Below, piece after piece: positions 1 through 6,445 of a stretch of 6,518 nucleotides of DNA. The DNA lies in contig DNLG01000067.1 of assembly GCA_003488525.1 (NCBI GenBank), positions 4,663 through 11,180 of the forward strand. The letters run 5' to 3'. The stretch's first letter is position 1, and the number at the start of each line of letters is the position of its first letter. Position numbers and translations under genes: made by a program. Origin of the DNA: Bacteroidota bacterium (lineage in GTDB: Bacteria; Bacteroidota; Ignavibacteria; Kapaibacteriales; Kapaibacteriaceae). A model generated the notes under the pieces. That model worked only from the letters and a program-made list of their open reading frames with translations. It was not told the DNA's origin and searched no databases.

Positions 1-419
1 GGATCGTAATAACCGTTAACATTCATGAGGCCGATCGGACGGTCGTGCAGTCCAAGCTGCCGCCATGTGATGGCCTCAAAGAGTTCGTCCATCGTGCCGA
101 AGCCGCCCGGGATGGCAAGAAGCATATCTGAGCGCTCGATCATCATCTGCTTGCGCACATGCATCGACGGAACTTCGATCAGTTCCGAGCACTCCCAAAG
201 GGCTACCTCGCGGGTGGCGAGAAACGACGGGATGATTCCTGTGACGTGACCGCCCCCATCGAACACGCGGCGCGCGATCATGCCCATCAGACCAATGCCG
301 CCACCGCCGTAGACCAGGCCCCAGCCACGACGTAGCAGTTCATCGGCAACGGCCTCGGCTGCATGCTGATACGCCGGGTCGGCACCTGCACGGGAACCGC
401 AGTAGACGCAGAGATTCAT
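1..419 (-). CDS. LOG-family protein (cytokinin riboside 5'-monophosphate phosphoribohydrolase-like), 3' end missing
   Basis: Translating the minus strand from the ATG at 419-417 gives 139 codons without a stop up to the window edge, so the C-terminus is missing. The N-terminus (MNLCVYCGSRAG) is the classic opening of short LOG proteins. It is followed by the nucleotide-binding stretch LVYGGGGIGLMG (residues 35-46), MHVRK (86-90) and PGGFGTMDE (104-112), then TWRQLGLHDRP and NGYYD. By family knowledge, the Arg of the MHxRK motif (R89) and the Glu of PGGxGTxxE (E112) are catalytic; both are present. LOG enzymes release the free base from nucleoside 5'-monophosphates in the cytoplasm; in bacteria the physiological substrate is often unknown. 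The start overlaps the upstream LOG gene's TGA in an ATGA junction with no Shine-Dalgarno, implying translational coupling. The complete family is usually about 180-200 residues, so perhaps 50 are missing. Family assignment is strong; the exact substrate is inferred. Confidence 0.93.
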   Translation of the reverse strand, partial: MNLCVYCGSRAGADPAYQHAAEAVADELLRRGWGLVYGGGGIGLMGMIARRVFDGGGHVTGIIPSFLATREVALWECSELIEVPSMHVRKQMMIERSDMLLAIPGGFGTMDELFEAITWRQLGLHDRPIGLMNVNGYYD

Positions 420-1153
420 TGACGCGGGATAAAGAGCTGCTGCTTGAGACCGAAGCGCTTCACAACGCGTGCACGCAGGAAGTCCTCCATCTCGTCAACG
501 CTGTCGGTTACCAGGAACAGATCGAGGTCATCCTTCGAGATCGTACCTTCCTGCACCATGCGGTTGCGGATCGTGTCAACCAGTTCAGAGTAGTACTCCG
601 TACCCATCAGCACGATCGGGAAGTTGGTGATCTTCTTCGTCTGGATGAGGGTAATGGCCTCAAAGAGCTCGTCCATCGTACCGAATCCACCGGGCATGAC
701 GACAAAGCCCAGGGAGTACTTCACGAGCATCACCTTGCGCACGAAGAAGTGCTCGAAGGTTACCATGACGTCGAGCCAAGGGTTGGCATGCTGCTCGAAC
801 GGAAGTTCGATGTTCAGTCCGATGCTTGTTCCACCGGCTTCCTTTGCTCCGCGGTTGGCGGCTTCCATGATGCCTGGGCCGCCGCCGGTCATGACCGTGA
901 AGCCCATATCGGCAAGGCGCGCTCCGACAACACGAGCGGCATCATAGTGTGGATGATCTTCCTTGAACCGGGCCGAGCCGAAGACCGTGATGCAGGGGCC
1001 GACGAAGTGCAGCACGCGGAATCCACGGATGAACTCCTTCATGACGCGCACAACAAACATGAACTCGCGCAGGCGCGAGTGAGGTCCGGAGAGAAACTCG
1101 CGTTCGGTCCCCTTGGTGCCGGGACCGCCGAGTTTCGGGTCTTTCTCTGACAT
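416..1153 (-). CDS. LOG-family Rossmann-fold protein, longer type (TIGR00730-like), 245 aa
   Basis: This is a complete cytoplasmic protein with the LOG/lysine-decarboxylase-like Rossmann fold. Key motifs are ITVFGSARF (residues 55-63), MTGGGPGIMEAANRGA (88-103), FFVRK (136-140) and PGGFGTMDELFEAIT (154-168). R139 and E162 occupy the positions of the catalytic Arg and Glu of LOG phosphoribohydrolases. It differs from its downstream neighbour by about 50 residues before the first strand (charged, then FMFVVRVMKEFIRGFRVLHF) and by GGGPGIMEAAN in place of GGGGIGLMG, so it is a different LOG subfamily rather than a recent copy. The frame stays open upstream to 1321, but I chose the ATG at 1153-1151. 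It shares one base with the stop of the upstream gene (TAATG), and the extension only reads the small membrane gene out of frame in an Arg/Pro-rich, non-conserved way. The end overlaps the next LOG start (ATGA). No Shine-Dalgarno is visible. Likely activity is nucleoside-monophosphate hydrolysis to base and ribose 5-phosphate; the substrate is unknown. Confidence 0.93.
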   Translation of the reverse strand: MSEKDPKLGGPGTKGTEREFLSGPHSRLREFMFVVRVMKEFIRGFRVLHFVGPCITVFGSARFKEDHPHYDAARVVGARLADMGFTVMTGGGPGIMEAANRGAKEAGGTSIGLNIELPFEQHANPWLDVMVTFEHFFVRKVMLVKYSLGFVVMPGGFGTMDELFEAITLIQTKKITNFPIVLMGTEYYSELVDTIRNRMVQEGTISKDDLDLFLVTDSVDEMEDFLRARVVKRFGLKQQLFIPRQ

Positions 1154-1362
1154 TATTTGATAAGGAACGTGAATAAAAACGGAAGGATGGCGAGTACGAT
1201 CAGGCACACAACGATGCGCATGACGTAGGATACCTGACGTTGTTGCCGTTCTTCGGGCGTTAGGTCTAGGTCTGCCAGGCGCAGCCGGCCGATCTTCTTG
1301 AAGTTTGTCCAGGCGAACCACACCACACCCATGGTGATGAACGCCAGCAAAATGTGCAGCAT
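1153..1362 (-). CDS. Small two-helix membrane protein of unknown function, 69 aa
   Basis: I do not recognise a family. The protein begins with a hydrophobic helix (about residues 1-18, MLHILLAFITMGVVWFAW). A polar, charged loop of about 28 residues follows (KKIGRLRLADLDLTPEERQQRQ), and then a second hydrophobic helix to the end (about 47-68, VMRIVVCLIVLAILPFLF). It is therefore probably an inner-membrane hairpin protein, with the charged loop likely cytoplasmic. It is likely a real gene because it fits exactly between its neighbours. It starts 11 bp after the stop of the large secreted-protein gene, with a modest AAAGG sequence a few bases before its ATG. Its TAA shares a base with the ATG of the LOG gene (TAATG). 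That coupling suggests a role linked to the LOG proteins or simple operon membership; nothing in the sequence shows which. Confidence 0.8.
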   Translation of the reverse strand: MLHILLAFITMGVVWFAWTNFKKIGRLRLADLDLTPEERQQRQVSYVMRIVVCLIVLAILPFLFTFLIK

Positions 1363-1373
1363 TGTTGCCTTTG

Positions 1374-1640
1374 TTACTTGCTCACGACAAAGGCCCGGCG
1401 CGCACTGCGGCCGTCATTGCTGTTGAGCGTGAAGATGTACGTACCCGTTGAGAGGGCATCGTCTGGTATGCGAATGGCCAGGGCCTGATCGGCCTCCTGC
1501 TGATACACCGGTCCATGCCACACCACGCCTCCGGTAACGTCCGTGATCATCGGCGTGATCATGCGAGGCCGACCGATCGAGCTGATGGAGACGAATGACG
1601 TTGAGCTGACCGGGTGCGGTGAGATCGATACGCTGCCCTC
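1374..1640 (-). other. Region encoding the T9SS type A C-terminal sorting domain
   Basis: This segment encodes roughly the last 88 residues of the large secreted protein. It shows the expected pattern of the Por-secretion-system sorting domain. There is an early P-x-P element (SPHPVSS, residues 1080-1086), a central strand ending in a Gly pair (ITDVTGGVVW), then LSTGTYIFTL (1136-1145), and a basic strand at the extreme C-terminus (RRAFVVSK). By family knowledge, this domain is read by the outer-membrane T9SS and usually removed by a PorU-type sortase. It is also the best taxonomic clue in the window, as T9SS is essentially confined to the Bacteroidota/FCB group. Confidence 0.85.
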
Positions 1641-4600
1641 GAGTTGCATGGACTCCTCGGTGACCGAAGTCACGGGAGGGGCCTCAAAGCGCAGGCCCGT
1701 GACCTTGAAGATCGTCCCGCCGTACTCGCTGATCCACAACGTGTTGTCGCGCACGTCGGCCTCAACGCCACGCGCATTGATCAGACCGTTGGGTGTTTGC
1801 AGGGCAAGAGTTCTGGTGATCGTCGTCGGGTTCGCCACAGGGATCTCGGCGACCGATGCGTTCAGTAGCGCGCCGCCACCGTCGGCAAAGCCCGTGCATA
1901 TCTGCAGGAAGTTGCCCTCCCGGTCAGTGGTCAGACAGCGCGGACCATAGAACTGCTGGAACGGGTTGGGAACGGCGGAAAGGATGTTTCCATTCTGCGG
2001 GCTCATGCCGACGATGCGACGCTCACCGTCGCGCTCGCAGCCGTAGAGAACTCCGTTGACCAGTTCCAGACCAAGTCCGTAGCGTCGAGCGCCGGATGGG
2101 AACGTCCGAATCAGTCGGCCGTTGGTATCAACCACGCTGACCGTCGTGGCAAGACCCTCTGTGCTTTCAAGACGGTGCACATAGATCTCGTGACGTTCGC
2201 GGTCATAGCAGAGGTCGGTAAACAGACTATCGCCGGCTCCCTGCATCGTTACGGTCTTGATCGGGAGCAACGTGTTCGGGTCGAGCTTGTGCAGCGTGTT
2301 GGTTCGGAAGTTCGTCGTCCACAGACCCGATGCTCCGTCATACGACAGGCCATACGGGATCCAGCCAACGGCGGCCTGAGAAACGACCATGCCGCGCACG
2401 AGCTGCCGGATGGAGAAGTTGCGGCTGACAACCGAGATGGCCGGGTTGGATTCCGACGTCACCCGGATGAGCGCAATGTTCGTTGGGGCGTTCGGCACCT
2501 GCCATGAGAACGCCGAGCCCTGCTGACCGGCGATGATCATGCGCCAGGAAGCCCCATTATCGATCGAGTATTCAATGCGGCAGGGGGCGGGCACGCCCCG
2601 CCAGGATATGCGCGTTGTGGTGAGGCCAACGAACTGCTCGCCGCCGATAGGAGTGGCGATGATCGGGTCGGCTGGAGCAACAGACAAAAGAGGTGCTTCC
2701 CAGATCGAGCGGCCGTGTGTACCGGCACGAATGAAGCTGTTGGCGACGTCGATCTTAAGATCAAGGATCGGCGTGCGCGGCAACTCCTTGCCGTAGGGCA
2801 TCCAGTTTGTACCCGCATCGAAGGTGACGAAGACGCCGATATCCGTGCCGACAAACAGCACATTCGGATCGTCCGGATGGATGTCAATGGTGTTGACCGG
2901 GATGTCGGGCATGCCGTTCCAGCGCGACTCCCATGTCTGACCCAGATCCGTGGTCCTCCACACATGCGGCTTGCCGTAGCTGGAGTAGGTGATCCACGCC
3001 GTCTTGCGGTCATCCTCCGGACAGATGATGTCGCTGATATAGGCAGATCCCAGACCGTTGACATCGACGCGCTTCCAGGTTGTGGCATAGTCCGTGCTGA
3101 CAAATAGTTCGCCCTGGTTGCTGCCAGCCCACATCACTTCCTGATCGGCCTGCGAGAATGCCAATGCCGAGACGTTGCCTTCGAAGCGTGGCGATACTGC
3201 CTGCCAGATGTCACCACGATTTTCCGAAAGGTACACGCGCTGACGTCCGGTAAGCATTGCATCGGGGTTGAATGGGTCGATCGCCATCGGGGCTACCCAT
3301 TCGCAGGCCTCGCTATTGTTCAGACCGGTGACAATCCGCACAAGACGTCCGGCATCAAGATCCACACGGAAGAGAGCGCCGTTGGGATTCGTTCCATACA
3401 CGATCGACGGTATCGTCGGATGAACCAGCGTGGTCATCCCATCGCCCCCTACCAGACGTTCCCAGTCGACCACGCCCTCGGTGCCCAGTGTTCCGTTGTC
3501 CTGCGTGCCGCCGTACATCCTGTCACGGTTGCTTCGATCGATATCGAAGGAGTAGAACTGCGTGACGGCGAGGTTCGTATTGATCAGGTACCACGAGTTG
3601 CCGCCGTCCGGACTGCGCATCATGCCGCCGTCGTTGCCGGCGAACACGCGCTTGGCGTCATGCGGGTCGAAGGCCACAACATGCTGGTCCACGTGCGGCA
3701 GGTTCGCTCCATCACCGTCACTGTATCCGTTGGTCACGTTCACCCAGAGTGCTCCACCATTGGTTGTCATCCAGAGATCTATCCCGCCCACGAGAGCATG
3801 ATCGGGATTCTTGGGATCGACAGAGACGAGGTTGTCGTAAAATCCCTGGCTGGCATCCGGCGAGCATGCACCGGCAAAGAAACAGCCCTGAGCATCGCGG
3901 TACTGCACGCTCCAGGATGCACCGGAATTGGTCGACTTTGCAACCACGGCCAGGCGATTCAACTCGGCAAGGCAATACAGGGTTGCAGGCTGCGACGGAG
4001 CATGCTGTACGCTGATACGGCCGATGCTTCCAACGAGTCCGTTCATACGCGTATTCCATGTCTGACCGCCATCCGTTGTCATAACGATACCGTCCTGTGC
4101 CGCCGCAGCAACCCATTCATCGGGATTTTCAGGATTCATCGACAGATCATAGATCTGACCTGATCTGACGCGGTTCCACGTCGCCCCCTTGTCCGTGCTC
4201 TTCCAGACGCCGGCATCAGCGCCCATGGCTCCGCACATCATCAGGTTCTTGTTCTTCGGATGAATGTATACCCGTGAGAATGCTCCCACGTTGGTTAGGG
4301 CAAAAACGTTCCATGTCTGACCGGCATCGGTTGAACGCATCAGTCCGCAGCCGAAGTAGGTGTTGGCATTGATGACCTGCTCGCCCGTACCGGCATAGAT
4401 GATGTTCGGATCGTCAGGGTCGATGCACAGCGCGCCCATGGCAATGGCATTCACCTGATCCATCATCGGCTGCCATTCCTCGCCGGCGTTGGTTGTCTTC
4501 CAGACACCTCCGGCAGCAGCACCGATGTAGATCACGTCCTTCTTTACCGGGTCGAAGGCGATGGTCTTGATGCGACCACCGACGGCATAGGGCCCCTTCT

Positions 4601-4859
4601 GCGTCCAGCGTGGCGTCTCGGCCTGCGTCTCGGCCGAAAGCTTTGCCGGGCGACGCTGCACCTCATTGAGCGCTTTTACTCGAAGGTTCGTCGAAGGGGG
4701 CTCTGTGGTGCCGAATCGGCGCTGATGATAGTCAAGGAATCGACCGCGGATCTTGGTCGCCCCGTCGAGCTTGACATTCAACGTCGGATCGGTTCCGGCT
4801 ACGGCGCTGACGCGCAGGAGCATCAGCAAAACCGGCAGGTAGGCGAAAGAAGTCTTCAT
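1374..4859 (-). CDS. T9SS-exported multidomain beta-propeller protein with Asp-box (BNR/VPS10-like) repeats, 1161 aa
   Basis: A signal peptide is visible (MKTSFAYLPVLLMLLRVSAVAG, likely cut near residue 21). After a linker, residues about 85-725 form an Asp-box propeller region, probably two propellers. It has at least eleven S/T-x-D/N-x-G-x-x-W motifs or close variants, for example TTNAGEEW (122), STDAGQTW (176), STDKGATW (221), TTDGGQTW (261), STNSGASW (309), TTNGGALW (365), SPDGGNSW (416), TTDLGQTW (636) and TFDAGTNW (679). Residues about 728-818 look like an Ig/Fn3-type beta-sandwich (PIGGEQF, IEYSIDNGASW, FSWQVP). Residues about 820-1056 look like a second NHL/YVTN-type propeller. The last ~85 residues resemble a T9SS type A sorting domain (ISPHPVSS, ALSTGTYIFTL, terminal RRAFVVSK). 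The protein is expected to cross the outer membrane by T9SS and be surface-bound or released. Asp-boxes occur in sialidases, GH74 xyloglucanases, sortilin/VPS10 and non-enzymatic proteins. I see no sialidase Arg triad or FRIP motif, so I assign no enzyme activity; binding or adhesion is equally possible. Confidence 0.92.
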   Translation of the reverse strand: MKTSFAYLPVLLMLLRVSAVAGTDPTLNVKLDGATKIRGRFLDYHQRRFGTTEPPSTNLRVKALNEVQRRPAKLSAETQAETPRWTQKGPYAVGGRIKTIAFDPVKKDVIYIGAAAGGVWKTTNAGEEWQPMMDQVNAIAMGALCIDPDDPNIIYAGTGEQVINANTYFGCGLMRSTDAGQTWNVFALTNVGAFSRVYIHPKNKNLMMCGAMGADAGVWKSTDKGATWNRVRSGQIYDLSMNPENPDEWVAAAAQDGIVMTTDGGQTWNTRMNGLVGSIGRISVQHAPSQPATLYCLAELNRLAVVAKSTNSGASWSVQYRDAQGCFFAGACSPDASQGFYDNLVSVDPKNPDHALVGGIDLWMTTNGGALWVNVTNGYSDGDGANLPHVDQHVVAFDPHDAKRVFAGNDGGMMRSPDGGNSWYLINTNLAVTQFYSFDIDRSNRDRMYGGTQDNGTLGTEGVVDWERLVGGDGMTTLVHPTIPSIVYGTNPNGALFRVDLDAGRLVRIVTGLNNSEACEWVAPMAIDPFNPDAMLTGRQRVYLSENRGDIWQAVSPRFEGNVSALAFSQADQEVMWAGSNQGELFVSTDYATTWKRVDVNGLGSAYISDIICPEDDRKTAWITYSSYGKPHVWRTTDLGQTWESRWNGMPDIPVNTIDIHPDDPNVLFVGTDIGVFVTFDAGTNWMPYGKELPRTPILDLKIDVANSFIRAGTHGRSIWEAPLLSVAPADPIIATPIGGEQFVGLTTTRISWRGVPAPCRIEYSIDNGASWRMIIAGQQGSAFSWQVPNAPTNIALIRVTSESNPAISVVSRNFSIRQLVRGMVVSQAAVGWIPYGLSYDGASGLWTTNFRTNTLHKLDPNTLLPIKTVTMQGAGDSLFTDLCYDRERHEIYVHRLESTEGLATTVSVVDTNGRLIRTFPSGARRYGLGLELVNGVLYGCERDGERRIVGMSPQNGNILSAVPNPFQQFYGPRCLTTDREGNFLQICTGFADGGGALLNASVAEIPVANPTTITRTLALQTPNGLINARGVEADVRDNTLWISEYGGTIFKVTGLRFEAPPVTSVTEESMQLEGSVSISPHPVSSTSFVSISSIGRPRMITPMITDVTGGVVWHGPVYQQEADQALAIRIPDDALSTGTYIFTLNSNDGRSARRAFVVSK
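4054..4078 (-). repeat. Asp-box coding repeat, copy B (25 bp)
   Basis: This is the second copy of the Asp-box coding repeat. It differs from the copy at 4309-4333 at only two positions and encodes the GGQTW Asp-box around residues 264-268. The copies are 255 bp apart, that is 85 codons and in frame, which equals two blade spacings because another Asp-box (STDKGATW) lies between them. Confidence 0.6.
4309..4333 (-). repeat. Asp-box coding repeat, copy A (25 bp)
   Basis: This 25-bp stretch encodes the end of a D-x-G-Q-T-W Asp-box in the large secreted protein. It matches 23 of 25 bases at 4054-4078. A less complete copy containing the same CCATGTCTGACC core lies near 2931-2942. Nucleotide conservation beyond what the protein motif needs suggests recent blade duplication or gene conversion within the propeller array. 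Confidence 0.6.
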
Positions 4860-4863
4860 GGCA

Positions 4864-4871
4864 CAAATCTA
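4864..4871 (-). promoter_or_regulatory. Candidate Bacteroidota -7 promoter element (TAGATTTG)
   Basis: On the minus strand the sequence reads TAGATTTG-TGCC-ATG, where ATG is the start of the large secreted-protein gene. TAGATTTG fits the Bacteroidota housekeeping sigma consensus TAnnTTTG exactly. No TTG element is visible at the expected spacing upstream (around 4890-4895), which lowers confidence. If it works, transcription would begin at or next to the start codon, giving a leaderless or nearly leaderless mRNA; no Shine-Dalgarno is present, which fits. Confidence 0.3.
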
Positions 4872-4902
4872 CTGTGGAAACACTCGGTGTAGGCAGACGA
4901 AT

Positions 4903-4932
4903 AAGCTACTTCAGCTGTTGTTTTCAAGCTAC
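4903..4932. repeat. AAGCTAC direct repeat around a CAGCTG palindrome, possible operator
   Basis: Two exact copies of AAGCTAC begin 23 bp apart (4903-4909 and 4926-4932), about two helical turns, with CAGCTG between them at 4912-4917. The position, in the middle of a divergent promoter region, would suit a regulator binding site. A heptamer pair can also arise by chance, so this is only suggestive. Confidence 0.25.
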
Positions 4933-4969
4933 CGGAACGCCCCCACGAGTGCGGATGTTATCATGCGCC

Positions 4970-6445
4970 ATGTCACAGACGCATACAACCTCTACGCTTG
5001 TCCTTGGCGCCGGCTATGCTGGCCTTACCTGTGCTGCCTTGCTGGCCCATGAGAGGCACGAGGTGACGCTGCTGGAGTCGCATGAAACACTCGGCGGTTG
5101 TGCCTCGTTCTTCCGCATCGGTGAATGCACCTTCGATGTAGGTGCTACGACTGTCAGCGGCGTGGTCGACACGCAGCCGGCCGGACGTGTCCTGCGTCAC
5201 CTTGGCCTTGAGCCGGAGTTCATCAAGCAGGACCCGGGCATGATCATTCGCATGCCGGAGTTCGATGTGATCCGTCATGCCGACCCTGAGCGATGGATCA
5301 CCGAGGCCGAGCGTCTGTTTCCGGGTGGAAGCCAAACAGCATTCTGGCAGAACCTTTACGCCATGGAGCGCCGCGTCTGGTCGCTGGTGCAGGGACTGAC
5401 GCATTTCCCGCCGACGAGCCTGAGTGACGTGCTGCGACTGGTCACACCTGCGGCGATCGCCGGCATTCCTCTTGCGGCCGGACTCGTGCGTCCGATGGAT
5501 GTGCTATTGGAACGGCATGGCGTGCATCGCAATGCTGCGTTCCGGCGGTTTATCAACGAGCAGCTGCTGATCTCCACACAGAACACGTCAGACAGCGCCC
5601 CCTACCTGACGGCGGCGATGGGACTGACGTATCCCAGCCAGACCTACTATCCCGTCGGAGGTATGTACCGTCCGGCACTGCAGCTGATGCGCCATGCAAC
5701 ATCGCGTGGCGCGAACGTCAAGTTCCGCCGCCGGGTGACGGCGATCACCAAGGAGGCAGGGGGCTGGAAGGTCACGTGCTCCAACGCAGAGGTCTACCGC
5801 GCCGAGCGCGTTGTCTCGTCGATCCCGATCTGGAACATGGCCTCTATCACCGACGAGCGCGTGCGCGAGTACTTTACGCGCATCTCCGACCGTTTTGATC
5901 ACTCGTGGTGCGCCATCACGTTGTACCTGACGCTGCGCGGCGTGCCGAAGTTGCCAAGTCAGTACGTGCAGATGCATCTGGATCGTGACATCCCATACGT
6001 GCACTCGGGCTCGCTGTTTTTGACGGTGTCGCACCCTGACGACCGGCACAAGGCACCCGAGGGGACGACAACGGTGACGGTGAGCACGCATGCGCTGGCG
6101 GAGGACTGGAAGGGGCTCAGCCCCGATGAGCACGACCGTCGACGTGATCTGGTGCGCACGGCGATGGTCGAAGCCATCCGACGCAGCATGCACGAGTTCG
6201 ACGGCATGGACATCGAGCGCGTTGATGTCGGTACGCCATACACATGGCAGCGCTACACGCAGCGGCATGATGGCTTTGTCGGTGGCATCCCGCACGACGT
6301 GCGGCGCCCCCTTCCGCTGCTGCCGCCCAACAAGACGCCTTTCGAGGGACTGTACATGATCGGCGATAGCGTCTTCCCGGGTCAGGGCATGCCGGCCGTG
6401 ATGCTCGGGGCATGGAACACGGTCGCCCGTATCTTTGCCTCATGA
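4970..6445 (+). CDS. CrtI/CrtISO/RetSat-type FAD-dependent oxidoreductase, 491 aa
   Basis: This flavoprotein resembles phytoene desaturases, carotenoid isomerases and retinol saturases. Near the N-terminus is a dinucleotide-binding Rossmann motif (VLGAGYAGL, residues 11-19; GxGxxG at 13-18) with an acidic residue, E36, at the end of the second strand to hold the FAD ribose. The usual second conserved block follows (LGGCASFF, then TFDVGAT, 41-60). The C-terminal FAD-contact block is GDSVFPGQGMPAV (465-477), very like the GDSxFPGQG signature of CrtISO-type proteins. Its length is normal for the family. I chose the ATG at 4970, just before the Rossmann fold; starts at 4955 or 4874 in the same frame are possible, and none has a good Shine-Dalgarno. 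The TGA overlaps the next gene's ATG (ATGA), so it is coupled to a MenG-like methyltransferase. The substrate is probably a polyisoprenoid such as a carotenoid or quinone tail. Whether it desaturates, isomerises or saturates cannot be told from the sequence. Confidence 0.88.
   Translation: MSQTHTTSTLVLGAGYAGLTCAALLAHERHEVTLLESHETLGGCASFFRIGECTFDVGATTVSGVVDTQPAGRVLRHLGLEPEFIKQDPGMIIRMPEFDVIRHADPERWITEAERLFPGGSQTAFWQNLYAMERRVWSLVQGLTHFPPTSLSDVLRLVTPAAIAGIPLAAGLVRPMDVLLERHGVHRNAAFRRFINEQLLISTQNTSDSAPYLTAAMGLTYPSQTYYPVGGMYRPALQLMRHATSRGANVKFRRRVTAITKEAGGWKVTCSNAEVYRAERVVSSIPIWNMASITDERVREYFTRISDRFDHSWCAITLYLTLRGVPKLPSQYVQMHLDRDIPYVHSGSLFLTVSHPDDRHKAPEGTTTVTVSTHALAEDWKGLSPDEHDRRRDLVRTAMVEAIRRSMHEFDGMDIERVDVGTPYTWQRYTQRHDGFVGGIPHDVRRPLPLLPPNKTPFEGLYMIGDSVFPGQGMPAVMLGAWNTVARIFAS

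Larger units (their letters stand above)
4860..4969. promoter_or_regulatory. Divergent intergenic region carrying promoters for both transcription directions
   Basis: These 110 bp separate the ATG of the secreted-protein gene (minus) from the chosen ATG of the FAD oxidoreductase (plus), so promoters for both should lie here. Visible elements are a TAnnTTTG match on the minus strand at 4871-4864, a short inverted repeat ACAC-TCG-GTGT at 4880-4890, and a direct heptamer repeat AAGCTAC at 4903-4909 and 4926-4932 flanking the palindrome CAGCTG (4912-4917). I could not find a convincing -33/-7 pair for the plus-strand gene. Part of this region (from 4874 or 4955) could be coding if an upstream start is used. 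Confidence 0.6.

Noticed and set aside
419..1150. A 243-codon open frame on the plus strand, opposite the longer LOG gene
   Set aside because: It is an antisense shadow of a strongly supported LOG gene. Its translation is rich in His, Asp, Glu and Arg and shows no fold or motif.
1154..1321. An N-terminal extension of the longer LOG protein by 56 residues
   Set aside because: The extension overlaps the small membrane gene in another frame, is Arg/Pro-rich and unlike LOG proteins, and the TAATG junction gives a natural start at 1153.
1363..1373. A terminator between the secreted-protein gene and the small membrane gene
   Set aside because: The 11-bp gap is too short and shows no hairpin or T-run, so read-through is more likely.
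3420..4163. A 247-codon plus-strand open frame opposite the secreted-protein gene
   Set aside because: It mirrors the repetitive Asp-box coding sequence. There is no recognisable domain, and the opposite strand clearly encodes a propeller protein with signal peptide and sorting tail.
1374..4859. Calling the large secreted protein a sialidase because of its Asp-boxes
   Set aside because: Asp-boxes are structural and occur in many non-sialidase propellers. I see no FRIP motif or arginine triad.
4874..4969. A longer N-terminus for the FAD oxidoreductase (starts at 4874 or 4955)
   Set aside because: The extra residues precede a Rossmann fold that normally starts within the first ~15 residues. 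They would occupy the intergenic region needed for promoters. The start at 4955 remains possible.
5588..6295. A 235-codon minus-strand open frame opposite the FAD oxidoreductase
   Set aside because: Its His/Arg/Val-rich composition is typical of the antisense of a GC-rich gene, with no motif, and the plus strand has well-placed FAD motifs.
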